Of a stretch of DNA of 64,000 bases, positions 23,676-35,418 are shown piece after piece. Numbering within the stretch: position 1 is the stretch's first letter; the number at the start of each line of letters is the position of its first letter. Position numbers and translations under genes: made by a program. The notes beneath the pieces are model-generated. The model did no database searches, was not told the DNA's origin, and saw only the letters and a list, made by a program, of their open reading frames with translations. Origin of the DNA: Bufo bufo (Eukaryota; Chordata; Amphibia; Anura; Bufonidae); assembly GCF_905171765.1 (NCBI RefSeq), contig NC_053392.1:108566821-108630820 (forward strand). Reading direction: 5' to 3'.

Positions 23676-24523
23676 CTCCTACCTGGGTACGGCTGGGCTC
23701 CTGGCTCACTTGCAATAAATTTGAGTGTAGTGATAGTAGTAGTAATAGAGGAATTTTACAGCAGAAATTATGTCCAGACCTTTAGATGTAATTCAACCAT
23801 TTCTTTACTGAAGATAACTTGTATCCAAGCAGTATACAGCTTTGGTCTCTGGTCCCAGCAGGTTTTAGCAATGATTGGCAGGAATGAGTGCTTCTGCTTT
23901 AAATGTGAGCTTGCAGGATAAGTCGTCTGCACTTCTGCACTTTTCTATAACTTCTGCTGTATGGGGACAGACTAGCTGAGGAGGAATGGCTTCTTTTAGG
24001 TCTCTGGACTTAACTCATAGATGGTTTCTCAGGTGATGCTTTCTTCCTGGAACGCTGGAGGTTGTCTGAAGTTTCTGCTTCTTTTCATCCAGCTAAGCTG
24101 CAGGTGCTCAGACTGGGAATATGATCAAGTCTCAGCCGAGACAAGATCCTTGCTGTCTTCCCTATGCAGGGGTTCTCCTAAATGCTATCACACAGCCTTC
24201 CCCTAGCAGTGGGAGGCTACACTGACCCTAACTTCCTTCTCCACCTATGCTGCAGGATGTGGGAACAGCCTACTTCATTCACAGAGGGGAGCTAAGCTGG
24301 AATAATTCATTCCAGCCTAGATTCACTAAACTGGGACTAATACCTTGCCAATGGAGTTGCTGCCACCTGCTGGCGAACCTGGAAAATTACAAGAACAATT
24401 TAACATGGTTTACATGCACATTTGTGAAGACATAATGTAAATTACATCAGAAGACAATGTAAAGGCTCTTAGAAGATAGTAGCGGGGTAGAGGCGTGTAA
24501 TAACACAACTCTGGGTTGTTACA

Positions 24524-24698
24524 CAATTACTTCACTTTCTTCTGCACATTTTGACCATCAGTGATGCTCTACTAAAGCCTCATGTGATTATTGCCATTTT
24601 GCAGCCCGCAGATTCCTGTGATTCCACATTTTTGTCTGTTTTGCACCCACATTCATTTTGAAAGTATGAAAAATATGGCAGTATTGTTTCCGTTTGTC
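24524..24698. other. Unclassified sequence between LTR element and MITE
   Basis: Short unique-looking sequence. It lies outside the CAATT duplication of the LTR element and upstream of the Harbinger transposase fragment, so it may be the 5' part of that element. Confidence 0.4.
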
Positions 24699-24701
24699 TT
24701 A

Positions 24702-25429
24702 GGCCTCTTTAATATGGGCGTCGCGTGTGAGGGCCAGAGAGGATCCGGGTGCGTTGCGGGAAAATGCACGATTTTTCATCGCGAGTGCAAAGCGTTTTAA
24801 TGCGTTTTGCACGCCCGTGAGAAAAATTTGCATATTTGGTACCCAGACCCGAACCTGGACTTCTTCACAGAAGTTCGGGCTTGGGATCGGTGTTGTGTAA
24901 ATTTAATTATTTTCCCTTATATCATGGTTATAAGGGAAAATAATATCATTCTTAATACAGAATGCTAAGTAAATTAGGGATGGAGGGGTTAAAAAATAAA
25001 TAAAATAATAAACTCACCTCATCCACTTGGATAAGGTGAGTTTAATCATTTTATTTATTTTTTTAACCCCTCCATCCCTAATTTACTTAGCATTCTGTAT
25101 TAAGAATGCTATTATTTTCCCTTATAACCATGTTATAAGGGAAAATAATAAAGATTGGGTCCCCATCCCAATCGTCACCTAGCAACCATGCGTGAAAATC
25201 GCACCGCATCCGCACTTGCTTGCGGATGCTTGCGATTTTTACACAGCCCCATTCACTTCTATGGGGCCTGCATTGCATGAAAAACGCACAATATAGAGCG
25301 CGATGCGTGAAAATCACCGCTCATGTGCACAGCCCCATAGAAATTAATGGGTCTGGATTCAGTGCGGGTTCAATACGTTCACCTCACGCATTGCACCCGC
25401 GCGGAAAAATCGCCCTTGTGAAAGGGGCC
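24702..25429. mobile_element. Harbinger-type MITE with a long central hairpin
   Basis: Ends GGCCTCTTT and AAAGGGGCC, flanked by TTA (24699-24701 and 25430-25432). From about 24900 to 25155 the sequence is a near-perfect inverted repeat with arms of about 120 bp. Outside that lie shorter palindromes of 'gcgtgaaaatcgc' type. Noncoding, 728 bp. Confidence 0.85.
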
Positions 25430-25536
25430 TTATATTTTTTGCAGGTCATGTGATCACTACAGCGTTCTTTTCTCTTTTCTTCTGTTTTTACAGCATAGAG
25501 AGCTCATTGGTTTCTGGTGATTTCTAGATTATCACC

Positions 25537-25845
25537 ATGGTGAAAATCTGTGCGGGTGAGGTTCTCCTGTACTGGCTTCTTTCTTGGCGCTACGGACAGC
25601 AGTCTGCTATGCTGGAAGAAGAATCAAGGATGAGGAGGATGCTCTGGTTTCAACCCATTGTCTCCCAGCGGTCCAGGAAAGGCCACTTCCATACCCTCTA
25701 CTCTGACCTGCAGCAGCATCCTGAAAAGTTTCACAGCGTCTGTTGCGTGTCAGTGCCCACTCTTGACCGTCTTCTAGTGGACATGTGCCTTGGATTCACC
25801 TTCACCAATACATCATCCCTGCTGTTGAGGCTGCCTGCTGCATGA
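25537..25845 (+). pseudogene. PIF/Harbinger transposase, N-terminal fragment
   Basis: A 102-codon frame from ATG at 25537. Residues about 35-90 match the conserved N-terminal block of Harbinger (HARBI1-type) nucleases: a Trp followed by PIVSQR, then GHFHTLYSDLQQHPEKF, then a cysteine-rich VSVPTLDRLL. The frame stops after LRLPAA and the DDE nuclease core is missing. Sequence is cut at 25860 by the hAT target site. These enzymes move elements with TWA duplications, such as the MITEs at 7916 and 24702, but no causal link can be shown here. Confidence 0.75.
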
Positions 25846-26639
25846 CAAAATTATTCATGGGTTTCCACTAGAGATGAGCTAATTTTTCAAAAATTCTATT
25901 CGGCCGTTTATCCAAATTTTTTGAAAACTTAGCTTCGATCCGAATTTATTCGTGGTGAATCGCGTTAAAAAACGTCTATTTCCAGGCTGCAGAGAGCCTT
26001 TATAGGGGTGTAGAACATTGTGCCTTGCAGTAACACGCATAGGGAGACTGCTGTGGTAGTGAAACAATACTGTGAGTCCGTATGACATGCAGATGACAGG
26101 GGTCGCTCTTAGAATCACTGCATACTTCACTTATTTGGGCAGTCACGGGGCCAAAACTGACCAAATAACTGAAGTATCAACTCAGCCTTACTGAGAGATG
26201 TTAGCGTCAAGAAGAAGTACATCCCTTTTACACCCTCATCAGCTAATTCCACATAGATATCTACAGAACCTGTTCTATTAAACGCTTATACAAGTAGAGC
26301 CCCCCAAAAGAGTGGAGTGGGTGTCAGCAGTAATTTTGTGTTGACGTCACTGATTAATTTTCCCCATTCTCTGATCCGTCAGAGCAATTACCCAGAAAAA
26401 ACGGATCCTGTCTGTGGAGCATTTGCCTTCACTCGGTCAGCATTTGCTCAATAATCAATCAGTATCGCTAAAGGCAAAAAAAAAACAGGAGTGGATCTAA
26501 AACAGAGATGACACGTTAATGGAATATTTGCATGACTTCTGTGTTTTTTACTCACTCCTGCTTTTGGCTACCAAATCATAAGCCAATTCTGATGGAACCA
26601 TACAGGTCTTAAAGCTGCTACACAGACAGGATAGTGTGT

Positions 26640-28600
26640 CTTGTTTTTCCTTCCTTGTTTTTCCCTATGACATAGTGGTGAGGGGGAAGCAGCATGAGGA
26701 AACCATAGAGTGCCCCAATGACAGAGTGTGGAGGTTGCACCAGCATGAGGAGACCACAGAGCGGCAAAATGACAGAGTCTGGAGGTGGCAGCAGCAGCAT
26801 CAGGAGGAGGCCACAGAGTGGCACAATGACTGAGTGAGGAGGTGGCAGCAGCATGAGGAGACCACAGAGTGGCACAATGACATAGTCAGGAGGTGTCGGC
26901 AGCAGCAGCTTCAGGAGGAGGCCACGGAGTGGCACAACGACTGAGTCTGGATGGGGCGGCAGCATGAGGAGACCACAGAGAAGCACAATGACAGAGTATG
27001 GAGGTGGCGGCAGCATGAGGAAGCCAAAGAGTGGCAAAATGACAGAGTCTGGAGGTGGCAGCAGCATGAATAGGCCACAGAGTGGCACAATGACAGAGTC
27101 TGGAGCTGGCGGCAGCAGCAGCATCAGGAGGAGGCCACAGATTGGCACAATGACTGAATGAGGAGGTGGCAGCAGCATGAGGAGACCACAGAGCGGCACA
27201 ATGACAGAGTTTGGAGGTGTTGGCAGCAGAATCAGGAGGAGGCCACAGAGTGGCACAATGACATAGTCTGGAGGTGTCGGCAGCAGCAGCATCAGGAGGA
27301 GGCTACAGAGTGGCACAATGACTGAGTCTGGAGGTGGCAGCAGCAAGAGGAGACCACAGAGAAGCACAATGACAGAGTCTGGAGGTGGCGGCAGCATGAG
27401 GAAGCCAAAGAGTGGCACAGTGACAGAGTCTGGAGGTGGCAGCAGCATGAGTAGGCCACAGAGTGGCACAATGACAGAGTCAGGAGGTGGCGGCAGCAGC
27501 AGCAACAGGAGGAGGCCACAGAGTGGCACAATGACCGAGTCTGGAGGTGGCGGCAGCAAGCGGAGACCACAGAGTGGCACAATGACAGAGTCTGGAGGTG
27601 GCGGCAGTAGCAGCATCAGGAGGAGGCCACAGAGTGGCACAATGACCGAGTCTGGAGGTGTTGGCAGCAGCAGCATCAGGACGAGGCCACAGAGTGGCAC
27701 ACTGGCCGGGTCTGGATGTGGCGGCAGCATGAGGAGACCACATTGCGGCACAATGACAGAGTCTGGAAGTGGCAGGAGCATGAGGAAGCCACAGAGTGGC
27801 ACAATGACAGAGTGTGGAGGTGGAAGTAGCATGAGGAGACCACAGAGCAGCACAATGACAGAGTCTGGAGGTGGCAGCAGAATGAGTAGGCCACAAAATG
27901 GCACAATGACACAGTCTGGAGGTGTTGGCAGCAGCAGCATCAGGAGGAGGCCACAGAGTGGCACACTGACCAAGTCTGGAGGTGGCAGCAACATGAGGAG
28001 ACCACAGAGCGGCACAATGACAGAGTCTGGAGGTGGCAGCAGCATGAGGAAGCCACAGAGTGGCACAATGACAGAGTGTGGAGGTGGCAGCAGCATGAGG
28101 AGACCACAGAGCAACACAATGACAGAGTCTGGAGATGGCAGCAGCATGAGTAGGCCAAAGAGTAGTACAATGACAGAGTCTGGAAGTGTCAAAAGTAGCA
28201 TCATCAGGAGGAGGCCACAGAGTGGCACAATGACTGAGTGAGGAGGTGGCAGCAGCATGAGTAGGCCAATGAGTGGCACAATAACAGAGTCTGGAGGTGT
28301 CAGCAGCAGCAGCATCAGGAGGAGACCACAGAGTGGCACAATGACCAAGTCTGGAGGTTGCGGCAGCATGAGGAGGCCACAGAGTGGCACAATGACAGAG
28401 TATGGAGGTGACAGCAGCATGAGTAGGCCAAAGAGTGGCACAATAACTGAGTCTGGAGGTGTCAGCAGCAGTAGCATCAGGTGGAGGCCACAGAGTGGCA
28501 CAATGACCGAGTGTGGAGGTCGCAGCAGCATGAAGAAGCCACAGAATGGCATAATGACAGAGTGTCGATTGACCAACATACTTCTGGGGATCCTGCCTGG
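26640..28600. repeat. GC-rich minisatellite (about 51-60 bp units)
   Basis: About 36 units built on 'ggaggtggcagcagcatgag' and 'ccacagagtggcacaatgac'. Common unit lengths are about 51 and 60 bp, all multiples of three, so several frames stay open on both strands. The longest is a minus-strand 672-codon frame of repeated Leu/Pro-rich peptide, and there is a plus-strand 307-codon Gly/Ser-rich one. The unit-length bias explains the openness better than coding does. It occupies the position expected for the hAT transposase. Confidence 0.85.
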
Positions 28601-29743
28601 CAAGAACAGGCCTCTAGTAGCTACAGACAATGGCAAGACAAAGCGTCAAGATAGCTTTGAGCCCAGAAGAGTCGCAAAGTTCATCAACATACATCACTAA
28701 AGATTTTACTGCATATAACCACAGCGCTGACCGCAGAATAAATGTTGTTTTTCGACCAAAATACTTCACTAAGTATTTTACCGCATATAACCGCAGCACT
28801 GACCACTGAATTAATTTTGCTTTTCGACTGACATACTTCAATAAAGATTTTACCACATATTACTGCAGCGCTGAAAACTGAATAAGAATAGTTTTTCCAC
28901 CGAAATACGTCAATAAAGATTTTACCACATATAACTGCAGCGCTAAACGCTGAATACAATTTGTTTTTCCACTGAAATACATCACAAAAGATTTTACTGC
29001 ATCTAACTGCAGCGCTGAATGCTGAATGAAATTAGTTTTTTCACCGAAATAAGTCACAAAAGATTTTACCACATATACTCTAACTGTAGCACTGAACGCT
29101 GAATACAATTTTTTCTTCCACCAAAATAAGTTACAAAATATTTTACCGCATATCACTGCAGCGCTGAACGCTGAATACTATTTTTTTTTCACCAAAATAA
29201 GTCACAAAAGATTTTGCCACATATACTGTAACGGTAGCACTGAACGCTGAATGAAATTAGTTTTTCCACCAAAATATGTCACAAAAGATTTTACCACATA
29301 AAACTGCAGCGCTGAAAGCTGAATACAAATTTTTCCCACCAAAATAAGTCACAAATGATTTTACCCTATATAACTGCAGCACTGAATGCTAAATAAAATT
29401 TGTGGTCATGGCTACGGCAGAGAGCTAGTGCCCCGAACGTGCCGAGACCTGAGAGAGGAAACCAACCTGCCTAAACTAATATGGCTGGAGAGGTGCCCTT
29501 AGCAATGCCGCGGGTAAGCCTAAAAGGGGGCATACCCTGAGGAGTATGGAAAGAAAAGGGGAGGGAGGGTGGGGCACCGAAAACGCCAGCACATGAGGAG
29601 AGGGCGTGCCTCCTTTTAAGAGCGCCTACGCCCCTCCCACAAATGCAGGCTGACATGTCAGCCTTAAGCTACTTGTGGTCATGGCTACGGCAGAGAGCTA
29701 GTGCCCCGAACGTGCCGAGACCTGAGAGAGGAAACCAACCTGC

Positions 29744-30300
29744 CTAAACTAATATGGCTGGAGAGGTGCCCTTAGCCATGCCGCGGGTAAGCCTAAAAGG
29801 GGGCAAAAATACATATGAGTAGGGAGAGAAAAACCTTAATGCAACTGACCAAGTTACAATACCAAACTGTGGAATGCCTGGGATATCTCGGCCTGAGGGT
29901 AGGTATGTGACGTGAGAAGCCTGAGGAGCACCAGCGACCCATTTGCGGATGACGTGGCCGGGGACGTTGTGCTTTGAAGCCGCGGATGCAGCTCCAATAT
30001 GGAAGGAGCGTCCTGAGATGGTCCTGGGGTTGAAACCCAAGCCCGCCGCCAGGGTGCGAACGTGGGAGATGAAACTGCGAGGCTGTGCGGGCCGAGACCT
30101 GGAACGGGAGCGATGGGCGGTCAGGGGCGGAGTCCCCCAGAGCTGCCAGCCAGCTCCTGAGCACCTGGACCGGGCACCATGCGTTGGTGGACTGGAAGAA
30201 CTTCACCTCCACTGGTGGTCCCACCTGTGAGGTTGGAAGTGAGGAGATGTGAGGAGAAATGGTCGTCGTGCCATACCAGCTGACCCCTGGTTAAACCCTT
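29744..30300 (-). pseudogene. Tyrosine recombinase (Ngaro/DIRS type), frameshifted
   Basis: The minus strand reads NAWCPVQVLRSWLAAL, then a frameshift near 30050, then TISGRSFHIGAASAASKHN and a final segment ending in repeat B1. The SF.IGAA block is the recombinase box II, normally H-x-x-R. Here the two residues read Arg and His (codons CGC and CAT), so both catalytic positions differ from the family pattern. The enzyme would insert circular cDNA by site-specific recombination. Loss of both residues plus the frameshift indicate an inactive copy. Confidence 0.72.
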
Positions 30301-30779
30301 GGACCTGGCTGAACTGTGAGTGAATTCGCTGTGCCCTAAGAACCCGCGGAACTAAAGTACATGGCAGCCTTTATGACAGTGCTGGAAAGGAGCCCAAAAG
30401 GAAGACCATCTAGGGAGGTGGAAAGCTTCTAAATAATCCCATGACACAGCCTGCCTGCTCGGGACGACCGCGTGACTACTCTTCTGAACACCCCCTAACC
30501 GTTTGGGACAGAAAAACCGACCTACTTTCGGGGTCTTCCAACATGGAGAAATGTTGGACTTCGGCCAAACATCGTTGATGGTGTTAAGGATAGTTGCGGT
30601 CAGTATGATAGTAAGCTAGCAAGCTGTGATGTAAGTGGTCTTGTCAGCGTCTTATCTTGGCTGCAAGCACATGAACCTGATGAAGGTGTTCCAAGCGGAC
30701 CTGTAGTTCCTGGCCGTGTTACAAGATAAAGACTTCTGCATCAAGATTTTGCTGAAGCAATAAAAAGGTTTACTCCATC

Positions 30780-31255
30780 ACGAGAGTTTGATGCATCGGA
30801 GGAGGGAGCCCCACTCGGTCTGCCTCTGGCATGACCTGAAAGAAAGTTTTGAAATTAAAGCGGGACAAGACGTCTGCGGCCGTATTAGGAAGGTGATTAC
30901 CGTCTTGAGGCCTTCCGTCTTTGCGGGTGCCACCGGAACATTGAATTGAGCAAACCGCTGGGGCAGCGCCTGGAGCTTGCTCGGCTGGCAGTCTGGGCTT
31001 TAATTATCAGAGTCCCCACCGGCTTGGGATCCTCGATTGCCGACAGAAGATTGGGACCCTCCCAGAGGCTTGTGGGAGACCTACCAGGCCTGTGTGGAAA
31101 GCCGTGGTGAACCCGCAGACCAGGAACTGTACAAACTGTGGGTCATAATGATTCTGGCGCAGGGATTCTAGCAGAACCACACCGACCCCGCCTGGACAGG
31201 ATGGCCTGGATCTTGAGGACACATCTGAGGGTGAGCCCTGAAACATGCTGCGCAT
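30780..31255 (-). pseudogene. Reverse transcriptase / RNase H remnants of the Ngaro-type element
   Basis: 31255-31007 reads the start of a DIRS-order RT polyprotein (FVQFLVCGF..AFHTGLVGLPQAS). A short RT piece (VPVAPAKTEGL..TVITFL) follows near 30900-30950, and then the RNase H end ADVLSRFNFKTF near 30860. The central RT domain, including the YxDD region, is absent, so these pieces have been joined by a large internal deletion. Confidence 0.6.
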
Positions 31256-31799
31256 GCATGAAGGGCCCTACATGTGTTGTAATGACAAGCAGTTTGGATG
31301 CGGCAGGGAATGAAAAGCGAGGGAGCAATCTCGGGAGCGTACGGAACCCTACCTGGGGGAACGGGCCCTAGGGTGGAGGTTATTGGCAAGGCTAGAGTGG
31401 ACCGGTCAGGTGGCAGCCCCTGGTAGGACTTGACGGCCAGGAGGCTGGACTGGACGTCCGAAACCGAGGAGGCGACGGAGTTCATCCCAGCATGTAGCTG
31501 CACCAGGGACACCTGAAGGGTGGACAAGGAGACTTGCTCCAAGACCGGGGCTGCTGGTTCAGCCAACAGTAGCCTATACAGCTCTGCTTTACGGCGGAGG
31601 CAGGGTATTGGATCCCTCTCCGGTTAAGCTCCGCGATCAACTTCGGAATTGACCAACTCCTTAGGGGCCGCTCGGATGCGGGTGTTTCCGGTACCGATAG
31701 GGCTTCTTCGATGTTGGAAATATGCGACATACTGCAGCTGCGAAGTGACAAATAGAAAATAACATTTGACCAGGAAGCCCCGTACCTTGCAAGCGACAC
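31168..31799 (-). pseudogene. Gag-like ORF1 of the Ngaro-type element
   Basis: Starts near 31799. It contains a SAP-like block (LRSWSIPKLIAELNRRGIQYPASA) common at the start of DIRS/Ngaro ORF1 proteins in amphibian and fish genomes. A frameshift near 31490-31560 moves the frame to one reading VSLVQLHAGMNSVASSVSDVQS, a heptad-like helix region. The frame then fuses into the RT start. Truncated relative to full-length relatives. Confidence 0.6.
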
Positions 31800-31989
31800 C
31801 CGAGTCGTGAATGGTGATTAAAGGAGGACTAGCGAGTGTCTAGTGCTCTGAACGGCGGGACCATGGACTAAGCGTGAAATGACGTGAGAAGGTTAACCGT
31901 ACTTGGCCCCAGACAGGAAAATGAAAACTGAAGAGAAAACAAACATCAAACCTGAAATCGTACCGGAGAAAGGACTATCGAATCGACTC

Positions 31990-33270
31990 TAAAACATGAC
32001 AGGCGACAAACAGTAAATTAACAGTGTGAACCTGAAGTGACAGGTAACAGAAAATAATAAGTACCACGTAAGACCTTGAGTGATACGGACACTGGCAGAG
32101 ATGAAAGATCTATGTACGCCTGAGCGCGATAAACCATGGCATGGGAAGTGACGAACGTGTACCCTAAACGAAAGAGGCAACGGAAACCGGAAACGTACAT
32201 CAATGTGCAGCCGGTGGCAGACGCGGCGTGACATGAACGTAAGCCCGAAGCGTGACGGGCAGCAGATGATCCATGAAAACGTAAGCCTGAAGCGTGACAG
32301 GCAACACCTGAAAAGTAAAAACACATAAGCCTGAAGCGCAACAGGCAGCAGATGATGAATGAAACGTAAGCCTGAAGCGTAACAGGCAACCTATGATAAA
32401 TTAAAAACGTAAGCCTGAAACGTAACAGGCAACAGATAACGAAAATAAACACGTAAGCCTGAAGCGTAACAGGCAACATATGATAATTTAAAAATGTAAG
32501 CCTGAAACGTAACAGGCAACAGATAATGAAAATAACACGTAAGCCTGAAACGTAACAGACAACCGAAGATAAACTAAAAAACGTAAGCCTGAAACGTAAC
32601 AGGCAACAGATAATGAAAATAACACGTAAGCCTGAAGCGTAACAGGCAACCTAAGATAAATTAAAAACGTAAGCCTGAAACGTAACAGGCAACAGATAAC
32701 GAAAATAAACACGTAAGCCTGAAGCGTAACAGGCAACATATGATAATTTAATTACGTGAGCCTGAAACGTAACAGGCAACAGATAATGAAAATAACACGT
32801 AAGCCTGAAACGTAACAGACAACCGAAGATAAACTAAAAAACGTAAGCCTGAAACGTAACAGGCAACAGATAATGAAAATAACACGTAAGCCTAAAACGT
32901 AACAGGCAACATATGATAAATTTAAACGTAAGCCTGAAACGTAACAGGCAACAGATAATGAAAATAACACGTAAGCCTGAATCGTAACAGGCAACCTAAG
33001 ATAAACTAAAAAACGTAAGCCTGAAACGTAACAGGCAACAGATAATGAAAATAACACGTAAGCCTGAAACGTAACAGGCAACATATGATAAATTAAAACG
33101 TAAGCCTGAAACGTAACAGGCAACAGAGAAAGAAAATAACACGTAAGCCTGAAGCGTAACAGGCAACCTATGATAAATTGAAAACGTAAGCCTGAAACGT
33201 AACAGGCAACAGATAATGAAAATAACACGTAAGCCTGAAGCGTAACAGGCAACAGATTATACACTTGAAC
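31990..33270. repeat. 43-bp tandem array in the 5' part of the Ngaro-type element
   Basis: About 29 units of 'acgtaagcctgaaacgtaac' plus 'aggcaac' and an AT-rich spacer. Two spacer types (agataatgaaaataac and ctatgataaattaaaa) alternate, so the true repeat is a dimer of about 86 bp. The array lies between the gag-like ORF and the A1 terminus. Confidence 0.85.
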
Positions 33271-35236
33271 AAACACGTGAGCTTGAACCGTGGCAGGCAC
33301 CTGACATGGTGAGATGTGCACGTGAGCCTGGAGCGCAATAGGTGGCAATGGTAATGCGTGAGTCTGAAACGTGACAGGCCAATGATTGAAGAAGGAACGG
33401 ACGCCTGGACAGAACAGGCCGTGGGAGGCAAGAGGCGTGAGCCTGGCCGTGACCGCCAATTGATACATAGGCCTGACACGTTACAGCAACAGCCTGTCAT
33501 GGACAGATATGACAGAGAAACAAAACATGGTGACATGAACAAGAAGTGACCTGAGACGTGACTGGAGACAACCCGGTGACTACGAAGTGACCCTGACGCG
33601 GGTGACAAAGTAATAGGAAGTTGTATTGCAGCGTAGACTGAAAGACCGCGAATGTGTGGTAGAAAATGAAGCAGTTACCGGAAATGCCCGTGGATGTAGT
33701 GAGTGGAAAAGCGATGGTCGGCTCAAACGGGACAAATGAGCGCCACCTGGCTGACGAGCGCAGCCAGAGTGGCGCAGCACCCGGGGTCTGCAAAATAATT
33801 GGTAACGTGAGGGGGAGACTACGCCGACCGGAACGCGCCAATGTGTCCCAACCGTGACCTAGGGAACCATCATTATTATTATTATTATTATTTTTTTTTT
33901 TTATTTTTTATTAAGAGATTTCGATGCTGCTGCTTTGACTGTGTGGAGAGAATAAAAACTTTGGGTGTGACTGGAGTGAGAAGGACTAAAAACGCCAGCA
34001 CCTATCTGTTTGAACCCTGAGTGGGGATTTTATGACCTCTGTAAGGATGCATGGATCCCTGGTTGAAGATTAACGGCAGAGTACCCAGGGTCTGCAACAA
34101 TGAACAGTATCATGAGGGGGGGGGGGGGGGGGCGTAGCAGTCCATAGACTGCGCCATTTACCTCTCTGTAGTGCAAAGTGTTTAAATAGATTTTTTTTTT
34201 TTTTTAAGTCATGGCAGGTGCAGTTAGAGTAATAGGGGGAGGAAGGGGGTGGGGAAGTTTCCCCGTGTCAGCTGCCTGCAGCTCGGGATGAGGGAGGAGG
34301 GTACATATGGGTTGGATGTGGCCTTTCACCTCCACTCACAGAGACCGCTGCCGGACGTACATGGCGGTGCCAAAGTGTGTGCGCACTTGAAAAATCATCA
34401 CACAGAGATTTTATTGTATAGGATGATGGCGATAATGACTTTTGGGGGATTGTTTATCTGGATCATGTAGTTTTACTATTATATCAACTATATCACGCAT
34501 GTTTGTATTTTGCTATGAATTGAGTTTTAATTATGCTGTTCAAAAGTGCACCAAGCATTAATATGTGAGAACATTTTTATTTTTTTATTTTTTATTTTTT
34601 ATACTTTATTGAAAACTAACAACCGCCGGCCAGCAGCTGCGGCAGAGTGGAAGTGGCACCCCTGATGCGGCCCTGGCTCTGGACGGACCCAACCCCCGGG
34701 TGACCGGGCCGGACCAGCATTGCCGGTATGTACGATGAGGGCGGCGGTGGACGAGAGGAGCACAGACCGGAACCAGGGAGAGATCATGTGACCGCAGGGG
34801 GGAGGACACCAGCGGCGTTGCCGGGTAACAGAGACGCCGTGCAGACCGGAGCCGAGCCTGAGGGACAGCTGGCCACGAGACCACAATGGAACAGCAACCG
34901 GACGCTGCGCACCCCGGAGCTTAGGAGGCAGTCGTGCCTTGTGTGTCCAGGAGGAGAACACTAACCTCGTTGCCGGGCAACATAGACGCTGCGGCGGACC
35001 TCATGCCCGGCGTCCCACGTGACCCCCCTGTGGACTGTGCCGGAAGCGGAGGTCGGACGTAGGGGAGACGCCTGGAATGGATGCGCCGCGGCGTGGAGGG
35101 TGAGTGACGGCAGTGAATGTAACAGAACTTACCCGGCCGTCAAGTGCGGAAGACGGAGGAACCGGAGGCACCATGACGGGACTTACTTACCTGTCTAGCG
35201 GCACTGCTGCAAGGGGCGTAACGTCCGTGGCGGGAA
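33271..35236. other. 5' noncoding region of the Ngaro-type element
   Basis: Diverged 43-bp-like units fade out by about 33480. The rest holds an ATT run and a T run near 33870-33905, a run of G's near 34115-34132, another T run near 34192, and GC-rich sequence at 34620-35235. No supported gene. Confidence 0.5.
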
Positions 35237-35418
35237 GGCACCGAAAACGCCCGCACATGAGGAGAGGGCGTGCCTCCTTTTAAGAGCGCCTACGCCCCTC
35301 CCACAAATGCAGGCTGACATGTCAGCCTTAAGCTACTAGTTTTTTCGACCGAAATACGTCACTAAAGGTTCACTAAACGTTTTACCACACATGACTGCAA
35401 AAGTGGACGCTGAATATA

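Larger units (their letters stand above)
15371..24523 (-). mobile_element. LTR retrotransposon without pol, carrying a cold-shock-like ORF
   Basis: On the minus strand the 5' LTR starts TGTAACA at 24523 and the 3' LTR starts TGTAACA at 18722, directly after a polypurine tract. CAATT flanks both ends (24524-24528 and 15366-15370), a 5-bp target duplication. The internal region (18723-21711) is about 3 kb and holds one broken ORF. No protease, reverse transcriptase, RNase H or integrase was recognised, so the element must have depended on enzymes in trans. Two later insertions, a Tc1 in the 3' LTR and an LTR-like element in the 5' LTR, account for much of the 9.15-kb span. Confidence 0.85.
21712..24523 (-). 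repeat. 5' LTR (interrupted by an LTR-like insertion)
   Basis: From TGTAACAACCC at 24523 to the CA end at about 21712. It is about 1.0 kb once the insertion at 21864-23675 is removed. It matches the 3' LTR except that it has a single copy of the 660-bp segment duplicated there. Promoter elements were not resolved. Confidence 0.8.
29401..35337 (-). mobile_element. Ngaro-type (DIRS-order) tyrosine-recombinase retrotransposon, internally deleted
   Basis: The termini are split direct repeats in the Ngaro order A1...B1-A2-B2 on the minus strand: A1 35237-35337, B1 29674-29805, A2 29573-29673, B2 29401-29532. A1/A2 (101 bp) and B1/B2 (132 bp) each differ by about one base, so the copy is young. 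No target duplication flanks it, as expected for recombinase integration. Minus-strand coding remnants appear in the order gag-like, RT start, RNase H end, recombinase. Most of the RT is deleted. The 5' part contains a 43-bp tandem array. Confidence 0.85.

Noticed and set aside
15371..24523. LTR element considered as an endogenous retrovirus
   Set aside because: No protease, reverse transcriptase, integrase or envelope sequence was recognised; it reads as a non-autonomous LTR retrotransposon.
26618..28636. A 672-codon minus-strand ORF
   Set aside because: It is entirely inside a GC-rich minisatellite whose units are multiples of three, and several other frames are open over the same units. 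No domain or start context supports a protein.
32593..33608. Several minus-strand ORFs rich in aromatic and leucine residues
   Set aside because: They lie in the 43-bp array or its decayed edge and repeat with its period.
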